A stretch of 64,000 bases of DNA from Sphingobium sp. 15-1 (GTDB lineage Bacteria; Pseudomonadota; Alphaproteobacteria; Sphingomonadales; Sphingomonadaceae), in contig NZ_JABXJG010000001.1 of NCBI RefSeq assembly GCF_013375535.1, positions 1,550,001 through 1,614,000 of the forward strand, read 5' to 3'. This document shows, one piece after another, positions 27,769-35,830 of this stretch. The notes beneath the pieces are model-generated. The model saw only the letters and a program-made list of their open reading frames with translations, was not told the origin of the DNA and did not search any database. A program made the translations under genes and the position numbers. Position 1 is the stretch's first letter, and each line of letters begins with the position of its first letter.

Positions 27769-28802
27769 GCTTCATCAGGAATTGCTGGTATTTCGCCGCC
27801 TGGGCGGACGAACTGGGCGAAGGGGAACGGCTCGCCCGCAGGATCATTGGCGACCCCCTGCTCTTCTGGCGGCAGGGCGGCCGGCTCTATGCCGTGACCG
27901 ACAGTTGCCCGCATCGCCTGGCCCCGCTGCATATGGGCAGGACGGAGGGCGAGACGGTGCATTGCGGCTATCACGGCCTGGCCTTCGACGGCGCTACCGG
28001 AAAATGCGTCCACAATCCCCATGGCCCCATCACCGGCGCCCTCTCGATCCGCGCCTATCCCCTGGTTGAGCGGCACGGCGTCATCTGGATATGGATGGGG
28101 GATGCCGATCGCGCCGACCCGGCGGCGATCCCGGACATGGGCTTCATCGACGAAGCGCCCGAACATGCATTCAGCAAAGGCTATATGTACAGCGCCGCCG
28201 GGCACAAGCTGCTGGAGGACAATATCCTCGACCTCAGCCATGCGGACTATCTGCATCCCGCGACGCTGGGCGGCGGATCGATCACGCGCACCAAGGCCCA
28301 TGTCGAGGAGCGCGGCGACACGCTTTTCGTGCGATGGCTCGCGAAGGACGAACGCGCCATCCCGATCTTCCGTCCCGAACTTCCCGATCCCGACATGGCC
28401 GCCGACATGTGGACCGAGGTGCTGTGGCATCCGGATGGCGTGATGCTGCTGCGCGTCGGCGCCAGCCCGGCGGGCGAACCGCGGGAGGCCGGGATCGACA
28501 CCATGAACGCGCATGTCATGACGCCCGAAACCGAGACGACCACGCATTATTTCTACTGCAACTCCCGCAATTACCGGGTGGACGACGCCGACTATAATGC
28601 GGGCATGGCGAAGGGCCTGCGCATCGCGTTCGAAACCGAGGACAAGCCGATGATCGAGGCGCAGCAGCGCGCCCTGGGCGACGTCGACCTGTTCGAACGC
28701 AAACCCGCTTTGCTCGGCATCGACAACGGCTCCACCCGCGCCCGCCGCATCTATCGCCGGCTGGTCGACGCGGAAGCCGCCCCAATCTCCGAACCCGTTT
28801 GA
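27765..28802 (+). CDS. Rieske non-heme iron oxygenase, VanA-like (second copy)
   Basis: 345 residues. Rieske ligands C48-x-H50 and C67-x-x-H70 (D-S-C-P-H and C-G-Y-H-G-L); iron region D-N-I-L-D-L-S-H-A-D-Y-L-H. It resembles the oxygenase at 23976 in layout but is clearly diverged, so it probably acts on a different pathway intermediate or position. Its start overlaps the SMP-30 gene stop (ATGA). As with the first copy, no electron-transfer partner is encoded nearby. Confidence 0.9.
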   Translation: MSFIRNCWYFAAWADELGEGERLARRIIGDPLLFWRQGGRLYAVTDSCPHRLAPLHMGRTEGETVHCGYHGLAFDGATGKCVHNPHGPITGALSIRAYPLVERHGVIWIWMGDADRADPAAIPDMGFIDEAPEHAFSKGYMYSAAGHKLLEDNILDLSHADYLHPATLGGGSITRTKAHVEERGDTLFVRWLAKDERAIPIFRPELPDPDMAADMWTEVLWHPDGVMLLRVGASPAGEPREAGIDTMNAHVMTPETETTTHYFYCNSRNYRVDDADYNAGMAKGLRIAFETEDKPMIEAQQRALGDVDLFERKPALLGIDNGSTRARRIYRRLVDAEAAPISEPV

Positions 28803-28812
28803 AGGACATCCA

Positions 28813-30003
28813 ATGTACGAACCTTTTCCCGGAAATTATGTCTGGAACCTTGGCGTCAACATCTGCCTGTGCATGGGCGCCGCCATGGGAGAAATCGACA
28901 AGGCGAATGACGAGGTGCGTGAAATAGCGCGGCAGGGCGCGGACCAGGGTACCGCCGCCTTCTTCGACAGTTGGGGCCGGATGGCCGACCGGCTGGTCGA
29001 GCTGGGCCGGTCATGCGAGGCTGCGGGCCACAAGCTGAGCGCCGGGGAAAAATATAAGCGGGCGACCGCCTATTATATGACGGCGGAACGCATGCAGGCC
29101 CGCGACTATGAACCGCGCAAGCGGATGTACCGCACCATGCTGGACACCATGGCCCGCGCCATCGAAGCGGGCGATCTGGGCTGGGAACGGGTGGAAATCC
29201 CCTACGAAGGGTCGCATTTTCCCGGCCTCTTCATCCCCGGCGAGGGCGAAGGGCCGCGCCCGACGATGATCTTCTGCAATGGGCTGGACAGCGTGAAGGA
29301 GATGATCGCCCTGTCCATCGGTGACACCTTTGCCCGGCGCGGCATCTCCGTGCTTGCCGTCGATCAGCCGGGCGTCGGGGAGGCGCTGCGGCTGAACGGA
29401 CTTCCCGCGATCCACGACACGGAACGCTGGGCGGGCGCGGCCATCGACGCGATCGAAGGAAGAGCCGATGTCGATGGCGACAGGATCGGCATGATGGGCT
29501 GGTCGCTCGGCGGCTATTATGCCCCCCGCGCGGCGATCTATGAAAAGCGCTTCAAGCTCTGCGTCGCCTGGGGCGGCAATCATAATTGGGGCGAACTCCA
29601 GTCGCGCCGGCTGAAGAATGAAGGCGAAAATCCCGTGCCCCATTATTGGGATCATGTGATGTGGGTGTGGGGACAGCGCGACCTCGACAGCTTCATGGCG
29701 CTCATGCCGCAGGTGACGCTGGACGGCCATATGGACAAGATGACGGTGCCGTTCCTCATCACCCACGGCGCCAACGACCGGCAGATTCCGCGCGAATATG
29801 CCCTTCAGAGCCGCGACCAGGCGGTGAACAGCCCCCGCGTCGATTTCAAGCTCTTCACCGATGCGGAGGGCGGCGTCGAACATTGCAGCGCCGACAATAT
29901 GGGGCCGGTCAAGAGCTTCATCGCGGACTGGGTGCGCGAACGCTTCGACGATATGGCGCATGGGCGACAAGGCCCGCTCCCGGCGGCCATATCCATCGGA
30001 TAA
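28813..30003 (+). CDS. Alpha/beta-hydrolase (2,6-dihydroxypseudooxynicotine hydrolase/FrsA-like)
   Basis: 396 residues. The nucleophile elbow is G-W-S231-L-G-G; an acid at H-G-A-N-D-R and a His at G-G-V-E-H-C can complete the triad. The helical N-terminal 130 residues and the late catalytic core are characteristic of the subfamily holding 2,6-dihydroxypseudooxynicotine hydrolase, a C-C bond hydrolase, and FrsA-like esterases. As the last gene of the catabolic run it may cleave a beta-diketone or vinylogous acid from ring opening; the substrate is not visible. Its stop codon lies inside the first arsR operator. Confidence 0.85.
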   Translation: MYEPFPGNYVWNLGVNICLCMGAAMGEIDKANDEVREIARQGADQGTAAFFDSWGRMADRLVELGRSCEAAGHKLSAGEKYKRATAYYMTAERMQARDYEPRKRMYRTMLDTMARAIEAGDLGWERVEIPYEGSHFPGLFIPGEGEGPRPTMIFCNGLDSVKEMIALSIGDTFARRGISVLAVDQPGVGEALRLNGLPAIHDTERWAGAAIDAIEGRADVDGDRIGMMGWSLGGYYAPRAAIYEKRFKLCVAWGGNHNWGELQSRRLKNEGENPVPHYWDHVMWVWGQRDLDSFMALMPQVTLDGHMDKMTVPFLITHGANDRQIPREYALQSRDQAVNSPRVDFKLFTDAEGGVEHCSADNMGPVKSFIADWVRERFDDMAHGRQGPLPAAISIG

Positions 30004-30012
30004 TTTCGATGG
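29993..30012. promoter_or_regulatory. ArsR-type operator, upstream copy
   Basis: Perfect inverted repeat ccatcg-8-cgatgg, with centre gataattt. It overlaps the stop codon of the alpha/beta hydrolase and shares the ATCGGATAAT core with the second site 39 bases downstream. Confidence 0.65.
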
Positions 30013-30016
30013 GTTA

Positions 30017-30045
30017 TTGACCTCGCGATATGCATCGGATAATCA
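30017..30045 (+). promoter_or_regulatory. Promoter of the ars operon
   Basis: TTGACC at 30017-30022 and TAATCA at 30040-30045, with a 17-base spacer. The -10 element lies inside the centre of the second operator, so repressor binding would block it. A start 6-8 bases after the -10 would fall on or next to the ATG of arsR, implying a leaderless or nearly leaderless message. Confidence 0.6.
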
Positions 30046-30052
30046 CGATGCA
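30031..30052. promoter_or_regulatory. ArsR-type operator, promoter-overlapping copy
   Basis: Perfect seven-bp arms tgcatcg and cgatgca around an eight-base centre gataatca. The right arm ends on the A of the arsR start codon. Confidence 0.7.
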
Positions 30053-30381
30053 TGGACATGGACGCCGCGCTTTCGATTCTTTCGGCCCTTGGGCATCCGA
30101 CGCGGCTCGACGCCTTTCGCCTGCTGATCCGGCATGAGCCCGACGGACTGTCGACCGGCGCCCTGGTCGAAGCGTCGGGGCTCACCCAAAGCACCTTCTC
30201 GACGCATCTGGCCGTGATGGCGAAGGCGGGGCTGGTGCTTTCCGAAAAGCGCGGCCGCCAGCAAATCCAGCGCGCCAATCTCGACGCCCTGCGGGAGCTG
30301 ATGGTCTATCTGGCCAAGGATTGCTGCCAGGGGCGCGCCGAACTGTGCGAGCCGCTTCTGGCCGAACTCACCTGCTGCTGA
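30052..30381 (+). CDS. arsR: ArsR-family arsenic-responsive repressor
   Basis: 109 residues with a winged helix (L-G-H-P-T-R-L-D-A-F-R-L-L, then S-G-L-T-Q-S-T-F-S-T-H-L). It lacks the E-L-C-V-C-D-L motif of the E. coli type. Instead it has Cys residues in the C-terminal helix: C-C near residue 91, E-L-C near 99, and C-C at the very end. These resemble the C-terminal arsenite sites of alphaproteobacterial and Acidithiobacillus ArsR proteins. It heads the ars operon and very probably binds the two palindromes at its own promoter. Confidence 0.9.
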   Translation: MDMDAALSILSALGHPTRLDAFRLLIRHEPDGLSTGALVEASGLTQSTFSTHLAVMAKAGLVLSEKRGRQQIQRANLDALRELMVYLAKDCCQGRAELCEPLLAELTCC

Positions 30382-30388
30382 CGAGGCG

Positions 30389-30805
30389 ATGATGACCGAT
30401 ATTGTGATCTACCATAATCCGCAGTGCGGCACTTCCCGCAATGCCCTGGCCATGATCCGCAACGCGGGCATGGAGCCGCATGTCGTCGAATATCTGAAGA
30501 CCCCACCCAGCCGCGCACTGCTGGTCCAGCTCATCGAGCGGGCTGGCATGACGCCGCGCGCGCTGCTGCGCGAAAAGGGCACGCCTTATGCGGAGCTGGG
30601 CCTTGGGGACGAGACGCTGACGGACGAAGCCCTGGTCGATGCGATGATGGCGCATCCCATCCTCATCAACCGTCCCCTGGTGGTGTCGCCGCTGGGCGTG
30701 AAGCTCTGCCGCCCTTCCGAGGAGGTGCTGGACCTGCTACCCGCCGAACAGCGCGGCACCTTCGTCAAGGAAGACGGCGAAGTCGTCGAGGCGACCCGCC
30801 GGTGA
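30389..30805 (+). CDS. arsC: Arsenate reductase, glutaredoxin-linked type
   Basis: 138 residues; ATG codons at 30389 and 30392 are both possible starts. The active-site loop H-N-P-Q-C13-G-T-S-R-N and the later R-P-L-V-V-S-P-L-G-V-K-L-C-R-P match the ArsC family of the E. coli plasmid R773 type, which reduces arsenate to arsenite with glutathione and glutaredoxin. The gene follows arsR by seven bases and overlaps arsN1 at its 3' end. Confidence 0.94.
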   Translation: MMTDIVIYHNPQCGTSRNALAMIRNAGMEPHVVEYLKTPPSRALLVQLIERAGMTPRALLREKGTPYAELGLGDETLTDEALVDAMMAHPILINRPLVVSPLGVKLCRPSEEVLDLLPAEQRGTFVKEDGEVVEATRR

Positions 30806-31338
30806 CCATTTCCGTCCGCCGGGCAACGGCCGACGATGCGGAAGCCATCGCGGCCATTTACGCGCATCACGTCCTGCACGGCACGGCGACCTACGAAATC
30901 GTGCCGCCGACCGCCGCCGAGACCGGGGAGAAGATAGCGGCGATCACCGGCCGCGGCTGGCCGTTCCTCGTCGCCTGCGACGGTCCTGACATTGTCGGCT
31001 ATGCCTATGCCACGCAGTTCCGCGATCGCCCTGCCTATGCCTTCGCCTGCGAGAACAGCATCTATGTGGCGAATGACCGGCGCGGCGCGGGCATCGGCCG
31101 GCTGCTGCTCACGGCGTTGCTGGAGGCGGCCGAAGCCCATGGCTTCCGGCAGATGGTCGCGGTTGTCGGCGGCGGCGAGCCTGCCTCGGTCGCGCTACAC
31201 GGCTCCTGCGGGTTCAGGCAGGTCGGCCGCCTGACCGGCATGGGCTGGAAGGCCGGGCGCTGGCTCGACACGGTGTATATGCAGATCGCCTTGGGCGACG
31301 GCGCCGCGAGCGCTCCTGACACATCCATCACGGACTAA
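30802..31338 (+). CDS. arsN1: ArsN1-type GNAT acetyltransferase (phosphinothricin acetyltransferase family)
   Basis: 178 residues from a GTG that overlaps the arsC stop (GTGA). The GNAT core is visible: I-Y-V-A-N-D-R-R-G-A-G-I-G-R-L-L-L-T near residue 90, and M-V-A-V-V-G-G-G-E-P-A-S-V-A-L-H. It closely resembles phosphinothricin N-acetyltransferase. ArsN1 proteins in ars operons acetylate the arsenic antibiotic arsinothricin, and sometimes related amino acids. The operon position supports ArsN1, but the exact substrate is inferred. Confidence 0.82.
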   Translation: MTISVRRATADDAEAIAAIYAHHVLHGTATYEIVPPTAAETGEKIAAITGRGWPFLVACDGPDIVGYAYATQFRDRPAYAFACENSIYVANDRRGAGIGRLLLTALLEAAEAHGFRQMVAVVGGGEPASVALHGSCGFRQVGRLTGMGWKAGRWLDTVYMQIALGDGAASAPDTSITD

Positions 31339-31343
31339 AGATC

Positions 31344-32372
31344 ATGCCCCTGTTCGAACGCTATCTTTCCCTTTGGGTGGCGCTGTGCATCGTTGCCGGG
31401 ATCGGCCTTGGCCACTTGCTCCCCGGCGTCTTCGCGGCGGTCGCGGCGCTGGAGATCGCCAAGGTCAATCTCGTGGTGGCCGCGCTTATCTGGCTGATGA
31501 TCGTCCCGATGCTGCTGCGGGTGGATTTCGGCGCGCTCCATGGCCTGCGCCAGCATTGGCGGGGCATCGGGATCACCCTGTTGGTGAACTGGGCGATCAA
31601 GCCCTTCTCGATGGCGCTGCTCGGCACGCTCTTCCTGGGCCATCTCTTCGCCCCGCTCCTGCCCAGCGGCGCGCCGTCCTCCTACATTGCGGGGCTGATC
31701 CTGCTCGCCGCGGCCCCCTGCACGGCGATGGTGTTCATATGGTCGAACCTCGTCGACGGGGAACCGAACTATACGTTGAGCCAAGTCGCCCTCAACGACA
31801 TCATCATGCTGTTCGCCTTCGCGCCGCTGGTGGGGCTGCTGCTCGGCGTCGCTTCGATCACCGTCCCGTGGAACACGCTCGCGCTCTCGGTCGGGCTCTA
31901 CATCGTCGTGCCGGTGGTGGTTGCGCAAATGCTCCGCCACCTGCTCCTGCGCGGCGGCGAGGCCCGGCTCCAGCGCACGCTGTCGGCATTGGGACCGGTC
32001 AGCCTGTCCAGCCTGCTGCTGACCCTTGTCCTGCTTTTCGGCTTCCAGGGCGAGCAAATCATCCGGCAACCGCTGGGGATCGCGCTGATCGCCGTGCCGA
32101 TCCTGTTTCAAGTCTATCTCAATGCCGGCATCGCCTATTGGCTGAGCCGCCGGCTGGGCGTGGCATGGCGCGTCGCCGGTCCTTCGGCGCTGATCGGCGC
32201 TTCCAACTTTTTCGAACTGGCCGTGGCCGCCGCCATCAGCCTGTTCGGCCTTAGTTCCGGCACCGCGCTGGCGACCGTCGTGGGCGTTCTGGTCGAAGTG
32301 CCGGTGATGCTCTCGATCGTCGCCTTGGTGAAGCGGACCCGCCCCTGGTATGAGAAAGCCGTTACCGCATGA
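31344..32372 (+). CDS. acr3: Acr3 arsenite efflux permease
   Basis: 342 residues with about ten hydrophobic segments, of the Acr3 (BART superfamily) rather than the ArsB type. The essential Cys is in A-A-P-C-T-A-M-V-F near residue 125, and the later [14 protein letters not shown] is also characteristic. It exports As(III) produced by ArsC. It begins five bases after arsN1 and overlaps arsH (ATGA). Confidence 0.95.
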   Translation: MPLFERYLSLWVALCIVAGIGLGHLLPGVFAAVAALEIAKVNLVVAALIWLMIVPMLLRVDFGALHGLRQHWRGIGITLLVNWAIKPFSMALLGTLFLGHLFAPLLPSGAPSSYIAGLILLAAAPCTAMVFIWSNLVDGEPNYTLSQVALNDIIMLFAFAPLVGLLLGVASITVPWNTLALSVGLYIVVPVVVAQMLRHLLLRGGEARLQRTLSALGPVSLSSLLLTLVLLFGFQGEQIIRQPLGIALIAVPILFQVYLNAGIAYWLSRRLGVAWRVAGPSALIGASNFFELAVAAAISLFGLSSGTALATVVGVLVEVPVMLSIVALVKRTRPWYEKAVTA

Positions 32373-33082
32373 GACTGCGCGAACTCGCCGCCCCCGATCA
32401 TCTTCCCGCGCTGGACAAGGCGTTTGCGCTGCCGCGTCCCGCCGCCGGCCTGGGCGCGGACGAGCCGCCTCCCCGCATTCTGCTGCTCTACGGTTCGCTG
32501 CGCCAGCGCTCCTTTTCGCGGCTGGCGGTGGAAGAGGCCGCCCGCCTGCTGCAATTCTTCGGCGCGAAGACCCGGATCTTCGATCCCGGCGACCTGCCAT
32601 TGCCCGATCAGGTGGCGGGAGACGATCACCCCGCCGTGCACGAACTGCGCCAACATGCGCTCTGGTCGGAAGGCATGGTGTGGTGCAGCCCGGAACGGCA
32701 TGGCCAGATTACCGGCATCATGAAAGCCCAGATCGACCATCTGCCGCTGGAAATGAAGGGCATGCGCCCGACGCAGGGCCGCACGCTCGCCGTCATGCAG
32801 GTGTCCGGCGGCTCCCAGTCGTTCAACGCGGTGAACACGCTCCGCCTGCTCGGCCGCTGGATGCGGATGTTCACCATCCCCAACCAGTCGTCGGTGGCCA
32901 TGGCCTACAAGGAGTTCGACGAGGCGGGCCGCATGAGACCATCCAGCTATTATGACCGGATCGTCGACGTGATGGAGGAGCTGATACGGATCACCGTGCT
33001 GATGCGCCCTCATGCGGAGCAACTGGTCGATCGCTACTCCGAGCGCAAGGATCGCGGAGAGGGTGCGGAGCATCTCCGCTAG
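32369..33082 (+). CDS. arsH: ArsH organoarsenical oxidase (NADPH-dependent FMN reductase)
   Basis: 237 residues of the flavodoxin-like FMN reductase fold. The FMN phosphate loop is [17 protein letters not shown] and S-G-G-S-Q-S-F-N are further ArsH landmarks. ArsH oxidises trivalent methylated or aromatic arsenicals to less toxic pentavalent forms and reduces other substrates. It is the last gene of the ars operon; a palindromic intergenic repeat follows immediately. Confidence 0.93.
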   Translation: MRLRELAAPDHLPALDKAFALPRPAAGLGADEPPPRILLLYGSLRQRSFSRLAVEEAARLLQFFGAKTRIFDPGDLPLPDQVAGDDHPAVHELRQHALWSEGMVWCSPERHGQITGIMKAQIDHLPLEMKGMRPTQGRTLAVMQVSGGSQSFNAVNTLRLLGRWMRMFTIPNQSSVAMAYKEFDEAGRMRPSSYYDRIVDVMEELIRITVLMRPHAEQLVDRYSERKDRGEGAEHLR

Positions 33083-33184
33083 AGCGCGCTGCGTTAAATC
33101 GGACGCAGGCCGCGCGCTCTAAGCTTTTGTTGTCGCATCGTTTTAAGCGCAAAACCGTTTCCCACTTTTGCGCACGATGCTCTA
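33081..33184. repeat. Composite palindromic intergenic element
   Basis: Two adjacent hairpins: agagcgcgc (33081) with gcgcgctct (33112), and gcatcgt (33135) with acgatgc (33174) enclosing gcgcaaaa/ttttgcgc. The second hairpin has the look of a widespread alphaproteobacterial dispersed repeat. It fills the gap between convergent arsH and xthA and could terminate both. Confidence 0.7.
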
Positions 33185-33210
33185 GGGTGTGTGGGGAAAG
33201 GTTTCGGCAG

Positions 33211-34014
33211 TCATTCCGGCCCTCTTCCGGACCGCACTTCCCTGGGCACCAGACGAATCCACAGCGGGGCGTGATCGCTGGTCCGCTCCCAGCCGCGCGG
33301 CGCGGTGTCGACCTCCGCCTCGGCCAGCCGGGAAAGGGCGAAGGGGTTGAGCAGCACATGGTCGATCCGCAGGCCCGCATTGCGCTCGAACGCGCCGCGC
33401 CAATATTTCCAGAAGCTGTAGACCGTGTCGTGCGGATGAAGCTGACGGACCGCATCGGCCCAGCCCTGTTCGATCAGTCGGCGCCAGCCTGCGCGGACTT
33501 CCGGCGCGAACAGCGCGTCGTCGCGCCAGCGGTCTGGGGCATAGACGTCCAGATCGGCTGGAATGATGTTGAAATCGCCCGCGATCACGACCGGCGCATC
33601 GAGCGTGACGAGGCTTTGCAGATGCGCGTGGAGCCGATCCAGCCATCGGAGCTTGAAATCATATTTCGGACCGGGCCGGGGATTGCCGTTGGGAAGATAG
33701 AGGCCCGCGATCAGCACGCCGCCTATGGCCGCTTCGATGTAGCGGCTTTGCGCATCCTCCGGATCGCCGGGCAGCCCCCGGCGGGTTTCGTGAATCTCGC
33801 CCATGCCGCTCAAAATGGCGACGCCGTTCCAGCGGCTTTGGCCATGCCAGACGACATCATATCCCGCGTCGCGGATCGCGGCTTCGGGAAAGCGGTCCTG
33901 CGGCGCCTTCAGTTCCTGCAGACAGACGATGTCGGGCTCCGCCATCTCCAGCCAGCGCAGCAGGACGGGCAGGCGGCCGTTGATCCCGTTCACATTGTAG
34001 GTGGCGATCTTCAT
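33211..34014 (-). CDS. xthA: Exodeoxyribonuclease III (AP endonuclease)
   Basis: 267 residues from the ATG at 34014. The endonuclease/exonuclease/phosphatase motifs are clear: M-K-I-A-T-Y-N-V-N-G-I, C-L-Q-E-L-K, G-L-Y-L-P-N-G-N, G-D-F-N-I-I-P, and the terminal E-R-T-S-D-H-A-P-L-W. It repairs abasic sites and 3' blocked ends. It lies 22 bases downstream of a small membrane-protein gene on the same strand. Confidence 0.94.
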   Translation of the reverse strand: MKIATYNVNGINGRLPVLLRWLEMAEPDIVCLQELKAPQDRFPEAAIRDAGYDVVWHGQSRWNGVAILSGMGEIHETRRGLPGDPEDAQSRYIEAAIGGVLIAGLYLPNGNPRPGPKYDFKLRWLDRLHAHLQSLVTLDAPVVIAGDFNIIPADLDVYAPDRWRDDALFAPEVRAGWRRLIEQGWADAVRQLHPHDTVYSFWKYWRGAFERNAGLRIDHVLLNPFALSRLAEAEVDTAPRGWERTSDHAPLWIRLVPREVRSGRGPE

Positions 34015-34036
34015 GATTCCGCCGGGCCTGTCATGG

Positions 34037-34255
34037 CTACCCGTTCGCCTCGGTTGCATTGGCCATATGCGACTGATCGGCGCCCGTTTGCGCCGTGTTG
34101 AAAAAGCCCGCCGCCAGCAGGGCCGCAAAGATGATGACGACAAGGCCAAGACTGATGGCCAGCACATAGCGGGTGACGTGCGTAGAGGCGCCGCTGCGAA
34201 CCTCCTCACGCGAGATATGCGTGACGACCTTGCCGTCCTCCTCTTCCTTGTGCAT
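34037..34255 (-). CDS. Small single-span membrane protein
   Basis: 72 residues from the ATG at 34255, with AAGGAG a few bases upstream. An N-terminal charged part (H-K-E-E-E-D-G-K-V-V-T-H-I-S-R-E-E-V-R) precedes one transmembrane segment (Y-V-L-A-I-S-L-G-L-V-V-I-I-F-A-A-L-L) and a short tail. No family recognised. It is probably co-transcribed with xthA. Confidence 0.65.
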   Translation of the reverse strand: MHKEEEDGKVVTHISREEVRSGASTHVTRYVLAISLGLVVIIFAALLAAGFFNTAQTGADQSHMANATEANG

Positions 34256-34375
34256 CGCAATTCTCCTTCCTCGGGGAGAACATGCGGGGAAGCGGGCTGG
34301 TTCCTCCCTGCGCCCTGCGGCGTCTGTAGGAAGCGCGCCGGGGCGGGACCGCCGCAGCTCTGCGCGGCGTTGACG

Positions 34376-34589
34376 CAGAAGTCCTGGAACCATGTCCAAG
34401 CGTGGAGGCAACGGTCGATCTGCGAGACTCGCAGACGCCCAAGTGGTTGTCGAGCTGAACCGTCGCGGTGGCAGACCGCAATGCGACATCGCGCACGAAC
34501 TTCAGAGCCAAGCCATCCCGTTTATCCTGATGACCGGCTACGATCCCGATGCGCTCCCCAAGGCACTGGAGGAGGTGGTGAGGCTTTGA
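34376..34589 (+). pseudogene. Decayed response-regulator receiver fragment
   Basis: The frame ending at 34589 encodes D-I-A-H-E-L-Q-S-Q-A-I-P-F-I-L-M-T-G-Y-D, which looks like the C-terminal half of a single-domain receiver (...A-x-x-L-x-x-x-x-I-P-F-x-x-x-T-G-Y-D). Another frame just upstream reads E-A-T-V-D-L-R-D-S-Q, like an earlier part of the same fold, so at least one frameshift is present. No start, no intact phospho-acceptor Asp. The rest of 34256-34781 shows no gene. Confidence 0.4.
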
Positions 34590-34781
34590 AAACCGGTGGC
34601 GTTCCGCGCGATCGAGGAGGCTGTAAGCCGGCTATGAGGTTGCGATCAGCGCCGGGCCTGTTCGGCATCGTCCGAATCGCCGGTTTGACGGTATGTAGAG
34701 AAAACTGGCTGGGGGCGCAGTCCAGAGCAGCTCCCGAATTTCCGGTCCCTCGGCTTCGCCACCGTTAATGGTCACCCGCGG

Positions 34782-35825
34782 TCAGTCCGATGCCACTTTT
34801 TCAAGCGGATGGTCCTTCTCCCGCCATGCCGCCATGCCACCGTCAAGCGCGGTAGCGCGGTTGAAGCCCAGCTCGCGCAGCGTTGCCGCCGCCAGCGTGG
34901 AAATCTTGCCCAGTTCGCACACGGTCAGTACCTCGACGCTGGGATCAGGGAGGACTTCGTTGACGCGCAGTTCGAGCTGGCCGCGAGGCAGGTGAATGGC
35001 GCCCGGCACATGGCCGGTGGCGAAGGCATCCTTTTCGCGCACATCGAGAATGACGAAATCATTGGCGCGGATTTCCAAGCGGCTGAGCAGTTCATCCATC
35101 GCCATGAAGGGCACTTTGGCGCCCGCTTCGGCCAGCAACTGGCGCACGGTCTTGCCGCCCGACATGTTGGTGCGCAGCGCTTCGGTAAGGTGGGCGGGAG
35201 CCGACAGGTTGAGACTGTTCATCAACGTGACGAACTCGCCCTGGTCGGTATTGGCGAGGCGGGGATTGCTGGTGCGCTCTGCCCCGATGGTGGAGCCTTC
35301 GCGGCCCTTATAATCATGCGCCGGGAAAACCAGCGTGTCGTCGGGCAGTTCGAGCAGCTTGCGGAACAGGCTGTCATATAGTTGCACCGGATCGCCCGAC
35401 GGCAGGTCGCTGCGCCCCGCACCGCCGATCAGCAGCGTATCGCCGGTGAATAGGCGATCCTCGACATGGATGCACATGGAATCGCGGGTGTGTCCGGGGG
35501 TGTGGAGGATACGCATGCGCATGTCGCCCAGGGGCAGTAAATGGCCGTCCTCCACATGCATGTCGATATAGGGCGCGGGGGAAAAGCGGTGCATCACGAT
35601 CGGCGCGTGAAGCACATCCCGCAGCGCCCGCGCGCCGGAGAAATGATCGGCATGAGTATGCGTGTCGATGATGTAGCGGACGCGTAAGCCTTGCCGGTTC
35701 ACTTCGCCCAGATAGCGGTCGACCAGATCCAGCGCCGGGTCGATGATGGCCGCGGCGCAGCACGCCTCATTGGCGATGATATAGGATTTGCACCCCTCGC
35801 CATCTTTAAAGACCGCAAAGAACAT
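34782..35825 (-). CDS. Metallo-beta-lactamase-fold persulfide-dioxygenase-like protein fused to rhodanese
   Basis: 347 residues from the ATG at 35825. Residues 1-230 are an ETHE1-like metallo-beta-lactamase domain: D-T-H-T-H-A-D-H-F-S-G near residue 55, H-T-P-G-H-T-R-D-S, and the G-D-T-L-L-I-G-G-A-G-R-S-D. Residues about 250-345 form a rhodanese domain (F-V-I-L-D-V-R-E-K-D-A-F-A-T-G-H-V-P-G-A) with Cys in T-V-C-E-L-G-K-I-S at the active-site position. Such fusions oxidise glutathione persulfide and move sulfane sulfur. It lies five bases after a 1-Cys peroxiredoxin gene and should be co-transcribed. Confidence 0.88.
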   Translation of the reverse strand: MFFAVFKDGEGCKSYIIANEACCAAAIIDPALDLVDRYLGEVNRQGLRVRYIIDTHTHADHFSGARALRDVLHAPIVMHRFSPAPYIDMHVEDGHLLPLGDMRMRILHTPGHTRDSMCIHVEDRLFTGDTLLIGGAGRSDLPSGDPVQLYDSLFRKLLELPDDTLVFPAHDYKGREGSTIGAERTSNPRLANTDQGEFVTLMNSLNLSAPAHLTEALRTNMSGGKTVRQLLAEAGAKVPFMAMDELLSRLEIRANDFVILDVREKDAFATGHVPGAIHLPRGQLELRVNEVLPDPSVEVLTVCELGKISTLAAATLRELGFNRATALDGGMAAWREKDHPLEKVASD

Positions 35826-35830
35826 CTTCG

